Source of the DNA: Durusdinium trenchii
Lineage: Eukaryota > Sar > Dinophyceae > Suessiales > Symbiodiniaceae
NCBI GenBank assembly: GCA_963970005.1
Contig: CAXAMN010005191.1
Coordinates: 1 to 64,000, forward strand
Reading direction: 5' to 3'
Length of the DNA stretch: 64,000 nt
Each line of letters opens with the position of its first letter. Positions within the stretch are counted from its first letter, which is position 1. Positions 32,901 to 42,900 of this stretch are shown here, piece by piece. Made by a program: the position numbers and the translations under genes. The notes beneath the pieces were generated by a model, which was not told the DNA's origin, searched no databases, and saw only the letters and a program-made list of their open reading frames with translations.

Positions 32901-35900
32901 AATCTGGCCACTCAAATGATCAACATCCATTACTCCCGTATCCCCGTCAATCATCACCTTGTCCTTCTCCTCGGTGTGACACCCAACTTTGGATGAAAGG
33001 GACTTGATGTGATATGCGGCCTTCTCTGGCACATCGATCAACTTCAAGATAAGTACCATGGCCCTTGCTGAGGGATACTGAAAACAACTTGTCAGATCGA
33101 ACTCTTCAACCATCTCAACATAGAGCTTCGTCCAAAAACCGTCGCTCTCGTTCACTTTTGTCCTCAAATGAGAATCGGTGAGAGGTTGAAGCCCCATTGA
33201 TGAACTCGATCTATAATTTCCACCCAAAGTCACCCCGACATAATACGTGAGCCTTCTCACATACTGTCTCCAATCTCTTCCTGGCTCGGCTGCACGAGGA
33301 CCAGCAAACGGAGCTGTAGCGTAAGCAGTGGTACTGCTTCGATAAGTCCAGAGATTGAATCTGATGGGTTTGCCAAGGTAGTCCATACCGTTGCACCCGA
33401 TAGTCGTCACACCTTCAGGAGGAAGCGTGACAAACCATTCTTTTGGCTGTGCAGGCTGTTTCGGCTTCGGCATGGGTTTGCACTTTGGCGGAGCTTTCGG
33501 TGGAGGTCGTGGAACATCATACGCTCCATGAGGTACATCGGATGACCAAGGATCCCATTGTTCATTGTTCCTTTCCCAAGGTGGCCTAGGACCTGAACTT
33601 GATGAAGTGTAAGGACCGCCCGGTGGTACCGAACTTCCTTTTCTTCCAAAAGTCTGGGTATAGTCATCACGATTCTTTGGCGCTCCACTTTGATCTCTTG
33701 CCCTTCTTGCTTCCTCCCTCATTTGTTTGGTGATTTCATCCTGACTCAGCCCTCTGTTCTTGGCATGATGGATCCGAAATTGACACAACCATTGAGGTTC
33801 CACCGCACTGAAATCTTTCAGATTGGGTGGTCCGATTGAGGGATTCTCGAAGGTCAAGTAGATCTTCTCCTTTGGCTTGCCCAAGGTCTCCATATCTGGT
33901 TCTTTATCCAGGTTAGCTTCGGATAAATGGAGCTCTGCAATGTACTGATTCAAGATACTGATCGATGTGTCCCTTGCGAGAAGATCTCGATGGACTCCTA
34001 GTTCAGCACCAAGGACATTGTAACCTGCTGTCCACACATCCTGCTTCACCTCTGGAAACCATTCTTTCAAATGCTGGAATGCAGCGAGCATCTGCGCATT
34101 CGCTTCAGGTCTGAGGGAAATGGCAGATTGCTCAATGACATGCCTATGAATGCATCGATACAACGCTTGGATGCACTGGAAATTGTTGATTGCGGCACAT
34201 CTTTCCAAGGTTCCTCCCGATTGACCTTTTGCAATGATCTGAATGAGGTCAGTCAAGGACGTGAGATCTTCGGGATGGTTCTTGTTGTGAAACCTCAATG
34301 CAAATCCCAATGACGCACCCGCCAAGCTGATGTATCTGCAGCTGCGTTCCCAATGTTCGCCGGTCATCGCCACGTAGTTGCTGCTACGACCTTCAATGGG
34401 TATCCTGTGATGCAGATCATTCATGGAATCATAGAAGTACCCGTCCCTCGTGATGTCTAGAAGTGAATCTTTTGACATCGCAGTGGAATTGATACCTTTC
34501 ATGCCTCGTTTGGCGACCTTCTCATTCAGGTCTTCCAACATCCCTTTGACTGGTGCTTCTTGGTTGAAGGGTTCCGGCATGAATAAAGTCAAGAGATTGT
34601 CTGCAAATAATTCCAACCTGTCCCAAACATCATTGGATGCAAACGCCTCATAGGGAAAGTGATCCGGATTAGGAGGAGGTGGCGGCCCAAGAGGTGTGTG
34701 TTCTGGTCGTACCAGTCGCTCTTGATTCTTGGCGATGCCGATCACCCTCTTTATTCCAGCAAAGAATACCCTTGCTACCTCCTTGCCGTCGTCCGTCTGT
34801 GGGTCATACTTGCTGAGCAACACTCTGAGGGTTCTCACGAGGCGCTCTTGGATGGCTCCACCCTTGGCTTCAACGGCGCAATAACAAGCGCTGATAGAGT
34901 AGACGGGTGGTACCCCTCTCTCCATCCACTTCTCTGCCAGTTGCAGAGCTTGTCCTGGGTCCATGTCCTCGACGAACCGTCTAGGAACAAGTGTAGGACT
35001 CTCCTCTCGTCTGCTATCCAATATCTGGAGGTGTTCTTTCAGCTTCTTGGCTGAGGCCATGTTCCTCCCTGTGGTCCCATAAACAGTAGAACGGAACATG
35101 TCGAATACACAATCTCCACGATGTAGGGATGTTGTCAATCTCCAGAAATGGCTCACGAATGCTAATGAGTTCCCTCTTTGTGGTAGGGTTGCCGGTGACA
35201 GCCCACCAGTGATTGGATGGAACTCAGCGAACTTCTTCTTGGCAAATTGCTGGATCACGCCGGCACCAAAATGGCTAGCTTGGTTGATCTCGAAATCTTG
35301 CTCAAGATGATTGTGAAAGGTAATGACACTGGCGCATGAATCATGAGTGTCATGGTTGTTTTCACAAGTGAATTTCTTCTTCTTAGAATCGTGAACCGAC
35401 TGAATGATCTTGTCAAATCTTTTATTGATATTGACTTCTGAACATGGGTTACCGTTTGACATGGAAGGATGCGGCGACCGCGACCAATCGTAAAGCACAG
35501 GAGCACGGCTGGTCACATGCTGCTTCTTCCACAATGACAATGCACGTTTGTTCAAAGTCTCTATCATATGCTGCGCAATTCTAAGAGTATACAATTGAGT
35601 TACTCTCGTTTCTCTTCCGGCACAAGGTGCATGCTGATGTTTATGATCACACTTCTTCATCAAACTTTGAAACTGCACCCCCCACGACACAATCCTCCAC
35701 GGCTTCTTGATGGGTATATTTCTATGACCATAATGAGTTGCGAGGCCATACATACATCCGTCGAAGTCATGTACGTGTGATTCCGTGCCTTCTATCAGAG
35801 CTGTCATTCTATCGTCTCTCCAATACTCGCAACTTCTAGGTAGCTCAGTAAGCGCACATGCTCCTATTGCGAATACATGGTCAAGTGCATTGGCAAAGCA

Positions 35901-36920
35901 ATTCCACAATGACCAATACAACTCTTGATGTTTCTCAATCTGCATTTCGGCCTTTATACTTACAGTCCTATTCAAGCGATTCCATGCAGAACCACCAGTG
36001 CAAGGACCCGCAAAGAATACACAATCAAGACTGGACCGGACACATGCTTTCACTTTATTGATGCCATAAGCAGAGCAGGCATCGTCGTCCTCTGTGATTG
36101 TCACGATGTTCATGAACTGCTTCTTCAAACAAGTCTGGAGAAAGGTAAACCAATTCTGTTCTTCAGCACACATGAGGACTAAACATGGGACATTTCTTTC
36201 GAGCTCTTGTAGCATGATGCATCTATCAAAGGTATCTTGAGGACCCTTGACGTCTTGCTGATGGAGTTCGAACTGATATTTGTGTGACCGTCCTGATCGC
36301 CTTTGTAAGACCAAATGCAACACGGGTTTTCTCCCCGGAGGTGTGTCACTTGCAACATATTTTGCTGTTTGTGCAATGAACATGTGCTCGTGGGCAATGG
36401 TGTTCATCCCCCACGCTTGTATGCCTGTTGCAATCGCCGTGACATCGCCCTTTTGCTTGTTATTGCTGTTGTCTGTCGTTTCGTGTTGTGGGCTGTGTCC
36501 GTGACCGTTGGAAACGATCAGGAATGTTGTACTTCCTATCCATGGATCGTCCTTACCTACGGAATTACCCTTGAAACGCCAGGAATCAACTTTTGTGTCC
36601 TTACCGCTCTTGTAGTACTTCTCAGTCCTACGATAATCAGACAAATCCGACAGCCGGACAGGACAGTGTGAGTCTTCACTAGGGACAAACTCTTGTGTTC
36701 TCGGCACATTATGCACTCGGGTGAGTGTGTCGCCATCGCGTCGCCATTCATCTCGGTAATTTTTATTTGTTTTTGGGTTTTTCCCCTTCGAATCCAGGCG
36801 CACAAAATGGTCTTGCACCGCACCGAAAGCGCGAATTGATGCACCGTCCTGCCCCCCACTCCCCCCCCATGAACAAGACGTAGAAGCGTGTTGATCACAC
36901 GAAGGGTGGCAGGATGACAA
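26967..36920 (-). CDS. Retrotransposon ORF2: 3,317-codon accessory polyprotein with Tpt1/KptA-like domain
   Basis: The frame runs from a TTG at 36920 to 26967; a TGA just upstream (about 36957) closes it, and the first ATG is only at 36407, 150 bases past the ORF1 stop. A -1 frameshift from ORF1 or internal initiation is therefore needed. Visible in order: a PCTGGS...HDFDGCMYG...PWRI segment (residues about 300-450); a Pro-rich stretch (about 1090-1160); a Cys4 pair ENCNK/CVNCN (1649-1674); a CCHC knuckle CYCCGSNQHHLAIC (2031-2044); a lobe with LNRLLRHGVG and GGWVNIDEIL (about 2290-2345) plus a lobe with GGSFHMTSLSNIESIMKLG (about 2460-2575), together like RNA 2'-phosphotransferases; a zinc ribbon CPSC...CLSC; an acidic region; and a Lys/Ala/Ser-rich basic tail. 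The roles of all parts are unknown. Confidence 0.85.
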   Translation of the reverse strand: MSSCHPSCDQHASTSCSWGGSGGQDGASIRAFGAVQDHFVRLDSKGKNPKTNKNYRDEWRRDGDTLTRVHNVPRTQEFVPSEDSHCPVRLSDLSDYRRTEKYYKSGKDTKVDSWRFKGNSVGKDDPWIGSTTFLIVSNGHGHSPQHETTDNSNNKQKGDVTAIATGIQAWGMNTIAHEHMFIAQTAKYVASDTPPGRKPVLHLVLQRRSGRSHKYQFELHQQDVKGPQDTFDRCIMLQELERNVPCLVLMCAEEQNWFTFLQTCLKKQFMNIVTITEDDDACSAYGINKVKACVRSSLDCVFFAGPCTGGSAWNRLNRTVSIKAEMQIEKHQELYWSLWNCFANALDHVFAIGACALTELPRSCEYWRDDRMTALIEGTESHVHDFDGCMYGLATHYGHRNIPIKKPWRIVSWGVQFQSLMKKCDHKHQHAPCAGRETRVTQLYTLRIAQHMIETLNKRALSLWKKQHVTSRAPVLYDWSRSPHPSMSNGNPCSEVNINKRFDKIIQSVHDSKKKKFTCENNHDTHDSCASVITFHNHLEQDFEINQASHFGAGVIQQFAKKKFAEFHPITGGLSPATLPQRGNSLAFVSHFWRLTTSLHRGDCVFDMFRSTVYGTTGRNMASAKKLKEHLQILDSRREESPTLVPRRFVEDMDPGQALQLAEKWMERGVPPVYSISACYCAVEAKGGAIQERLVRTLRVLLSKYDPQTDDGKEVARVFFAGIKRVIGIAKNQERLVRPEHTPLGPPPPPNPDHFPYEAFASNDVWDRLELFADNLLTLFMPEPFNQEAPVKGMLEDLNEKVAKRGMKGINSTAMSKDSLLDITRDGYFYDSMNDLHHRIPIEGRSSNYVAMTGEHWERSCRYISLAGASLGFALRFHNKNHPEDLTSLTDLIQIIAKGQSGGTLERCAAINNFQCIQALYRCIHRHVIEQSAISLRPEANAQMLAAFQHLKEWFPEVKQDVWTAGYNVLGAELGVHRDLLARDTSISILNQYIAELHLSEANLDKEPDMETLGKPKEKIYLTFENPSIGPPNLKDFSAVEPQWLCQFRIHHAKNRGLSQDEITKQMREEARRARDQSGAPKNRDDYTQTFGRKGSSVPPGGPYTSSSSGPRPPWERNNEQWDPWSSDVPHGAYDVPRPPPKAPPKCKPMPKPKQPAQPKEWFVTLPPEGVTTIGCNGMDYLGKPIRFNLWTYRSSTTAYATAPFAGPRAAEPGRDWRQYVRRLTYYVGVTLGGNYRSSSSMGLQPLTDSHLRTKVNESDGFWTKLYVEMVEEFDLTSCFQYPSARAMVLILKLIDVPEKAAYHIKSLSSKVGCHTEEKDKVMIDGDTGVMDVDHLSGQIRGVGTGHTILVTDLDYVTRASSSKKVTTMQYGIRTEMAFENCCVFQVKGERHQDILDILDRVVAFLEEHGQDQGDGTTVHIWLCLHCMFPNGSTLRLTEATFKEFSRKLAEKVHSIGQLLTTPVLVNIQPDSKFFGPARYDHSHIVTDIVDQVRRSGALATKSSRAWKAMYSVAGAPSANYITGSDKNKIWAVMEKQLTRERVILLCSMNKVHVSALNNMAEDEIQVPISQDNFDRYLNVAMSASDGQPKKTSTKHTVGGSFSQGTEWRDIRFVLKDPEPEEDRMEYWMTGNRRVENCKATADAAPYLCENCNKYDASEDWNTHTDNRSRCVNCNFNFWCVHSGTPTIQQERESIWETAVRVRVLWEKNAEWNRLYPAQNLREFMVEGAMMLSRKNPPWIQGALKAISHHGGIRAPSELVEQYCTQGKGSTLFIHRDYDPGSEDYGFRAYMDYGNVAYHDYIQYFFTHKEYQDVFSLNEYRTVTNSELAGDIMEFWTGVLELAGIFKDTLFEDWAQINECRRGIEMSFLHFYAASRKSINDNTKRNKPSGLHVTADERACIDAVMSRYATRPEFRRMVRLAIAPEPKRTSTEEPDVEMKDGEADPASTTPGVEEPEPPTPELDPQDYKEGEGRSVSPTKTWSHYPTSNPDTEERKRAAKRSGQGTATASSWKSAYDNLRRVRARAESQMVCYCCGSNQHHLAICPDTEKKNELMKSFSYMEDTMRKCFTEDDKAIIRRDVENRKRKAKSSKDVEDEDYMDVDDEDIELPEEEPELGSKVPPYSPRAKGRPHPSDSAKEEYAKAVEATKKAFGNASFVTRFKEPVDLFDIADDKEGGEYKVANHRVDRSGPDGKRELDALIQEAAALGIKMPKVKDLAPDPQQFQKDGYRQIEVACDRGNIEIIPQYGVTFYVEYWNGPKRDATFTDPPKMNPAIRIDKSSEESQWVSEISHRLNRLLRHGVGKHNGIQSHRGRKPHVSPKCNEGGWVNIDEILEYDHVFNDGVNISTISGTQREQDTKTERYQYLCKAMWHAKKLQNRVRYQIAAIRISKEDVSLEEERQYWANLMFYGADAPSFLKHERWIVPCAIRAVASHNSGRETVLEEDVSIYPVWTSHLIPENVAMQLGGSFHMTSLSNIESIMKLGIVPGGMEGYRGSVFFNHFAPWDDRSSKILRSRWPRVGMPVCLYVPIMTLRKLGGRISENSYTVVFREVPWRCVRGAWYWDDHVQAWRRLLLGSTGEQVVLAARHGLWVAQKHTILERADEVTKSASATDDNVQKLVSLVDEVKFDDNGELIEDSISEETWDEIISRTCEGYRNVDGNILCPSCMHLTSSSLSVCLSCQGRLLSCGIRNTVISDSPVDLVTDDEEEKKEEKEPEDDVQDTLDQATMDEIRRAWEEDIAQTEAADDDEDMDNLDPSKPSDGAENFKSDNVETPSFNEDEIDYGRDSDLEDEDERNMIIEIQRSTQQYEGKKRQDGEPEDEDVTDDLHLETNRPTDRDEPGYYAQHGATEFNPEEGKDNEDLPIYCRVPEPRIYAHQERAYCQDVSVKASGLMDRYVVKCVLSMISLMYKSYYCTSLTDFKANWKKKRLDVISKFGTGDSTEIDDDGRPLDPTDEMMLIFANDNNITTEEAWHRFRGEQFICKVALMILSFGHTPQSFKEEYGNFEHSTNLTDAQLEELKAKKASAMTELVQKCIHAIYGCRTYSYFRTDVTSPNHKVIDPLDIMYSRMKSKWEKSILLIIDQHEIRLPPQAQEVIESMARNPNVGHTERWMSVVEHKHVQALTNRLGFGDRAKEIQGKKKQAAKATAKSTSTTKSEAKTASSSRAEAKPASTPRAEAKPSSAPSEEPKPSTAPKSFGPSSTEENKAKAVLKARPHDKSPSSATDVFEQALQEDLAANTHAAEGTTSSSSRGHSKGGGQSGTSWRPALTQEHREVPQPSEKGKGKSKSKGKSKKGEDDRWDAQGSWDHRGRRGYHQW

Positions 36921-39900
36921 TTGTTGAGAGGAACCTCTTGTGACTGGAGCAAAGCTGGATCAGTCGACAAGGAGGCAATAGAAAACTGTAGCACAGCGTC
37001 AGGAGTCCAAGGAACATTGGCTAAGGCCAGGAACGGAGATTGAGATAAGCACGCGCCCGCCTCTGGAGATGAGGATGCCTTGGAGGCATGATACAGGAAG
37101 CATGCACGTTCGACCCAATGATCAAAGCGCAAGGCTTGCTGCAGTGGCGTAGCTTCTCGTTCCACACAATTCCAGGAACCGTTAACAAGGACCCATGTAC
37201 TCCGACACGTGTCTGACGGTATGTAGCGACCCGGTGGGAAGCGACGATAATAGACTGGGACTTTGACGACATAGATGCAATCTCCATTGGGGAGATCCTG
37301 GACACCTTCTTTTCCTGTCATTCCTTTGACAAAGACTGCACGAGGCAAGACCGGAGTCTGAGTGTATGGGAAATTAGGAATGTCATCCGTCTTAGTCTGA
37401 AAGATTTGATGATCGATTTTCTTATGATCGACTGATGGAGAGACCATGTCAGCCAACTCTTTGGAGCTCAAATCCTCTGGGTCAAGAAGGTTGATCAACA
37501 TACAAGCCCGGCGCCACGCAAGTGGAGTCCGAAAGGCCTTTGTATGAATATCAGCACACATCTTGTGGGAGATCTCGTAGAGCAGCACGAAATGGTCCTG
37601 TTGAAAATGTTCATGCAATGAGACAATGGATATCCCATGAGTGCGTTCAAGATGACGCATGGTGGGATTCTTCCCGGTTCTGGCAACTCCAATCATACCT
37701 TGATTGTCATCATGGAACAATATTTCAGGAGCTTTGCCCGAGAGCGTTTGCCAGAGGCCGATGGAGGGTATCCCAAAGTTGCGGAGAGTGGAATCTGCCG
37801 CGACTATTTCTGCTTCAGGTGTTGAATGGCTGATACATCCTTGACGCTTGCTCCCCCCAGCAATGGGAAATCGTGTATGCTTACCTTGTACGTGCATGTG
37901 AGAGCCCGACGTGGAACGAAGGGTCTCACCGCAACCAGCAAAATCAGCATCAGCGAAGATTCCGACTGAGAGAGTTGCGATCGGATCGCCAACCCATCCA
38001 ATCATGCGCTTGTCTAGAGTACTGTTGACATAGCACATGAGATGATGCAAACGAGCATCATCATTGCTGGTCCATTTATTCACATTCCTGGCCAGCATGT
38101 TGATTGATCTCAATAGATCGAATCGAGCAATTCTGGCAGCATACAACAACTTCATGAGTATACTCGCTGCATGTGGCGCCAAAGAACCACGGTTTCCATC
38201 GTCCGGAGTGACGTCAGATTCGGACTTGGAATGCAACTTACCAGAATACTTGGGGTCAAAGGTGTTAGCACACCATGGACACGTAACGGCCTCTTTCCCT
38301 GGAGCGGGTGCTCGTGCGGGATGAGATTTGGTTTCTTCTGGGACGCTTGGTGTCGTGACCTTCTTCAATTTTGTATCATGACCGACAATGTCTAAATACT
38401 TCTCGACGGACAGTTTCAACAATCCCTCCATGTTGTATGAGACGGTGTTGACTACTGTTCCATCGTGGAGTTTGGACTCTCCTCGTGTGAGCATGCAGCC
38501 GAGATAAAGTCCAAGATCAGTCTCGGGCTCAATCCTGAGTTTCGTTCGTAGCATAGACCATCCTTTGGTCATGTTCTCGGTTGGTCCGGCAAGCTTCAGG
38601 TCGTCCACATATATAACGAGAAGAAGTTTCAGGCCTTCATGAAAATACATTGATGGCCATTCATCACCAATTGGCTTGAAGCCAAGTTGGCGCACCTGCG
38701 TATCGCAGTGCTTCTCCCACATTGTACCTGCGTCCGGGTGTCCATACAAGGCTTTGAGGAGGCGTACCACTGGTCGATGATACTTTGATACATCAACATC
38801 ATCTGGCCACGCGTCTGACGGTAACTCGACCCAACAGGGCGGTCCCGTAAGAGAAGCCTGAATGTATGCCTGAATCGCATCAGCGAGCTTGACCGAATGT
38901 CCGGGAACACATCCATAGAAATCTGCCCATCTAGAAGATTCAAAGGATGCTGGTGAATTGCCCAAGTCCTGAAAGAAAGCTGCTTCCCAATTCTGATTCT
39001 TCACTTTGTTTCCTAGCAATACTCCTCTTCCCTTAAATTTTCGTCTCTCATCACTCATTGGCAACTGGTAGTTCTTTTCCACAATGATGCCATGGACCCT
39101 TGCAAAGTGCACGACCTGCTTCAGAGTGAGCGCTTCTTGTTTTACGTCGTAATACTCCCGAATCACAGAGAAGTCGAACACTCCTTGCTCATGTAGTCCC
39201 AACCATTCTTTTCTCATTGAGGCTTTGGCCTTGGGATTCTTCAGCATTTCTGCTCGACTAACAGGTCTGGAGACTGCTGCATTGAACAGGTTCCGATAAG
39301 CACTCATCGGGTTCGTTGCGTCGGCATATGTGTATCTTTCTCGATGTTTGGAGATCGAGTTGATGCAGGGCATTGACGGAAATGACAAGTGATGATCTTT
39401 CAAGTTCTTTGTGAAATCTTCGGTTGTACATCTATTGGATTCCGTTGGCATTGCATATGCTACTGCCATATCATTGAGGATTTCTCCACTGTTGACATCA
39501 ATGATATTGAGTGGATCCCAAGTAGCACGTGGGCCGAACCCATTCTCCACACTCGTCCATTCCTCCCATTCGACTAAGTAATCGTCGTCGCTCGGGAGTT
39601 CTGTGGAAAGTGTAGATGCCGAAGATGGACTATGGCCCCCCATGTCATCGTCATCGGTGATCAGCGTCCGATCTTTCTTCAGATCGATGAAGATGTTGGG
39701 CGATACGTCCTTAGGATCATCATCCTTGTCCTCCTTCTTTTTCTTCTTCTTTTTGTCCTTGCTGGATCCCGCACCTTTACTCTCTCTCTCTTTCATCTTT
39801 TCTTTCTCGAGAGCTTCTTTCTTCTCAGCGATAGCTCTATCAGATAGAGACAACGCTTTCCATTCTTCTGGAGTATATTTTGATCTTGGTCTCGGTGATG

Positions 39901-42900
39901 ACCTGAAGAACCTTCTTCCGTCTGATCCAACCTTATATGGATTCCCTTTCCTGTCCAGTTTCACGGTTTCACCATCATCATTCAAGTAGATGATACCATC
40001 ACTTGCTTTTCCCATGGACATGTGATCCATTGAAGGATCTCCAACTGGCGGGTGATCTTCCCTGCTGGTCGAAGGTGGTACCTTCGCCTTGGCAGGTTTG
40101 GACAATATTTTTGAGTGACCGCCATCAGGTTTTGGATCATCATCATCACCGGGATCATCTCGTTCTTCATCATCTGCTTCATGATCTCCAATGGCGTCTT
40201 CGTCGTCCTCATCCCTAATCTCCCTTTCCGCAAGCTCCTCAAAGTCCATACCGGGCTCAGTTGGTTCGTAATCTCCATAGTCAATCATTTGACTAGGATC
40301 TCCGACCTCTGGCTCTCCATCTCTCCTGTCACGGATCTTCATGCCTTCCAACGTGTTGTTGATCTTCTCGTATCCTTCCTTCAACGGGAATTCGATGGGA
40401 GCGAGGAATACCAGGGTCTCTGTGATCTGTGGTGTGAGTAGCTTTCTGATAGGGCGATTGGCATCAAATGCAAGGCTTTGATGTGCAAAAGTTTCAAGAC
40501 TCCACACTCTGTATTGTCTCGACCAGTTCATCCCGGGCTTGATCTCATATCCGGCGAAAATACCTGGGATTCCCTTGGGATCAAACTTGTGCTTCTGCTC
40601 AATCCTTCCTTGACTGCTCGGCATGAAGAAGACCTTTGCACCAAAGGGAATCTTCTCTCCATGGAACTCTTTTCCATGTAGCTTGTACCAAGGGCTCACT
40701 CCATCCTCTCCTTCCTCAATGTTCAAAAGATGGCTGACGCACTCTACTGCATAGCTCCAGAAACATGGTGGTAACCCCGCTTCCAAGAGACAAGTTGCGG
40801 TTGTCATCATAATGAACTGATTGTTCCTCTCCGCCAGGGAATTGTTCTGAGGATGATTCGGTAGAGAGTGATCGAATGGGATCTTCAGCTGCTTCATAGC
40901 CGTCTCAAACTCTGGGGCTTTGTCGGCATAAGCAATCTTGATCTTCTTCAATCCTTTGAAGTGGTTTATTGCATTGGCCACATCCTTGGTAAACCTCTCT
41001 TTCGACGGATAGGCCCATATGACGCCTGTGTACCTATCACGAATGACGAAGATCTCTCGATCAGTACTGATCCCTTGATCAAGGATGTTCCTCGTATCGA
41101 CGAAATCAAAGGTAACCAGATCTCCAAAAGCTTTGAGCTTTCTCTTGAACGCTCCTCGATGCGTCTTGAAGTGTTTCATCTTTGCTCTGATGCATGACTC
41201 ACAGTAGGGATTCTTGTAACGATGTGTGAGTAGATGCTCGATTTTCCTGGCATCTGCTTTCAGAGTTCCTCTTCTCACCATTCTACTTGCACCGTCAACA
41301 ACATCCACCTCGATGTCATCTGCATCATCATCGTCAGCTTCTGGTTCACTGTCTCCGGCGACATCTGATCCTACCTCATCTTCTTCTCCAGGGGATGCCT
41401 TGAACTTCTTATTCCTCTTTCGCCTTTTGACTTTTGGAGGCTCAATCACAGGAAGGTCGTCATTATCACACATGATTCCTTGAGGGTCCACATCACAATT
41501 GATGAAAGTCGATTGGTAATCGGCTCCATCTTCTCCTAGGGTGAACCTTGCGATCATCTCCGCCCTTGTATCGTCGGTGGGAGTACAGAAGTCACTGCCC
41601 TTGACAATATATGGGATGTTTCCCTCTACTTCTAACATGATCTTCTTGTAGTCCGGGGAAACCATATACGGGTTGCCGCAGGCTGGCCATATGAATGTGT
41701 ATCCTTCCTCCATGCATTTCTTTCCAACAGACAGTACTGAAGGAGACTCATCTAGGACGAATGGGGAGTAGGTAGAGTCAAATTCGTCGAAATGAATATC
41801 GGCGACTCCCTTTGTGGATGTCACTCCATTTGCGGTATAGAATGACATTGATTGGTCGCTTTCTCTCACTTCCAGACCTAATTTCTTGGCTCTGCCTTTC
41901 GATATCAAATCATACCCACATCCTGTGTCCATGATGAACTTTGTTCTTGACCCTTTGGCTGGAATAGACAATGTCTTTGTGTCTGCATGATCCTTCTTTC
42001 CCTCGCATACATGAGGAATGACTTTATGATGGAAAACTAGGCCGTCATCTTCGTCAAAAGACATAGTGACCGCTAGGTCACCCTTTGGTCCAACTGGTAT
42101 TCGGACCCTCTTGATCTCAGTGTAGGGGACCATCAATATGCCTCTTGCCTCTGCGACCTTTTCTTCAAATCTGATTTGTTCTTTCCTCGTGTAGCAGGTG
42201 AGCTCTTTCTCATCGTATCGTTTAATGTCCGGACGTAGAGGTTTCTTTTCTACTACCTTCCATTTGTCCCTGACTGAGTAGATCGCTTCGTTCAACATGA
42301 TTTCACAAGTCTCTTCATCAAAGGACACTTTTGCACCTCCTTCTCTTGCCTTGGCGGATGCAGCAATCCCTTCATCTTCGGATTCGTCCATGAAGAGTTC
42401 ACCGTCAATGGCTGGGGCTCCAGGCTTCGCCTTAGGCTTCGGTTTGGGCTTTGCCTTGGGCTTTGGCCTATCGTCTCCTGAGTCAGCTGGTGCAGATATC
42501 CCTTTCTTAGGAGAGGCTTTTGGGTCATGGTAGAACTTGCAATCCTTCCCTTTGTCACAAGTTCCTCGAATCCACATCCAACATACTGGCTTGTCATTCT
42601 TTCCGACAGAAGGTCCTCTGGATGGTGATCTGGGTTTCTTGTGACTGAATGGGCAATCTTTCCCCATAGTGCAGTTACCTTTCACGAAGAATTTGCATGG
42701 TATCTTCTTCTTGTCTGCACTCGGACTTCGGCTGCGATCCTTTCCATCACCTTTACCTTTCCCCTTTCCCTTTTTGTTCTTGTCTTCAGGATGCTTCTTG
42801 GGATTGGGTTTCGGCTTCACTGCAGCAGCGTCTTCTGAGACAACCTGTTCATGTTGCCCTTTTGGTTTCTTCTTCGGATCAGCTGGTGCAGCTTTCAGTT

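Noticed and set aside
36407-36920. Treating the TTG at 36920 as the true ORF2 start
   Set aside because: No evidence for TTG initiation; frameshifting or the ATG at 36407 is more plausible, so the 5' end is left open.
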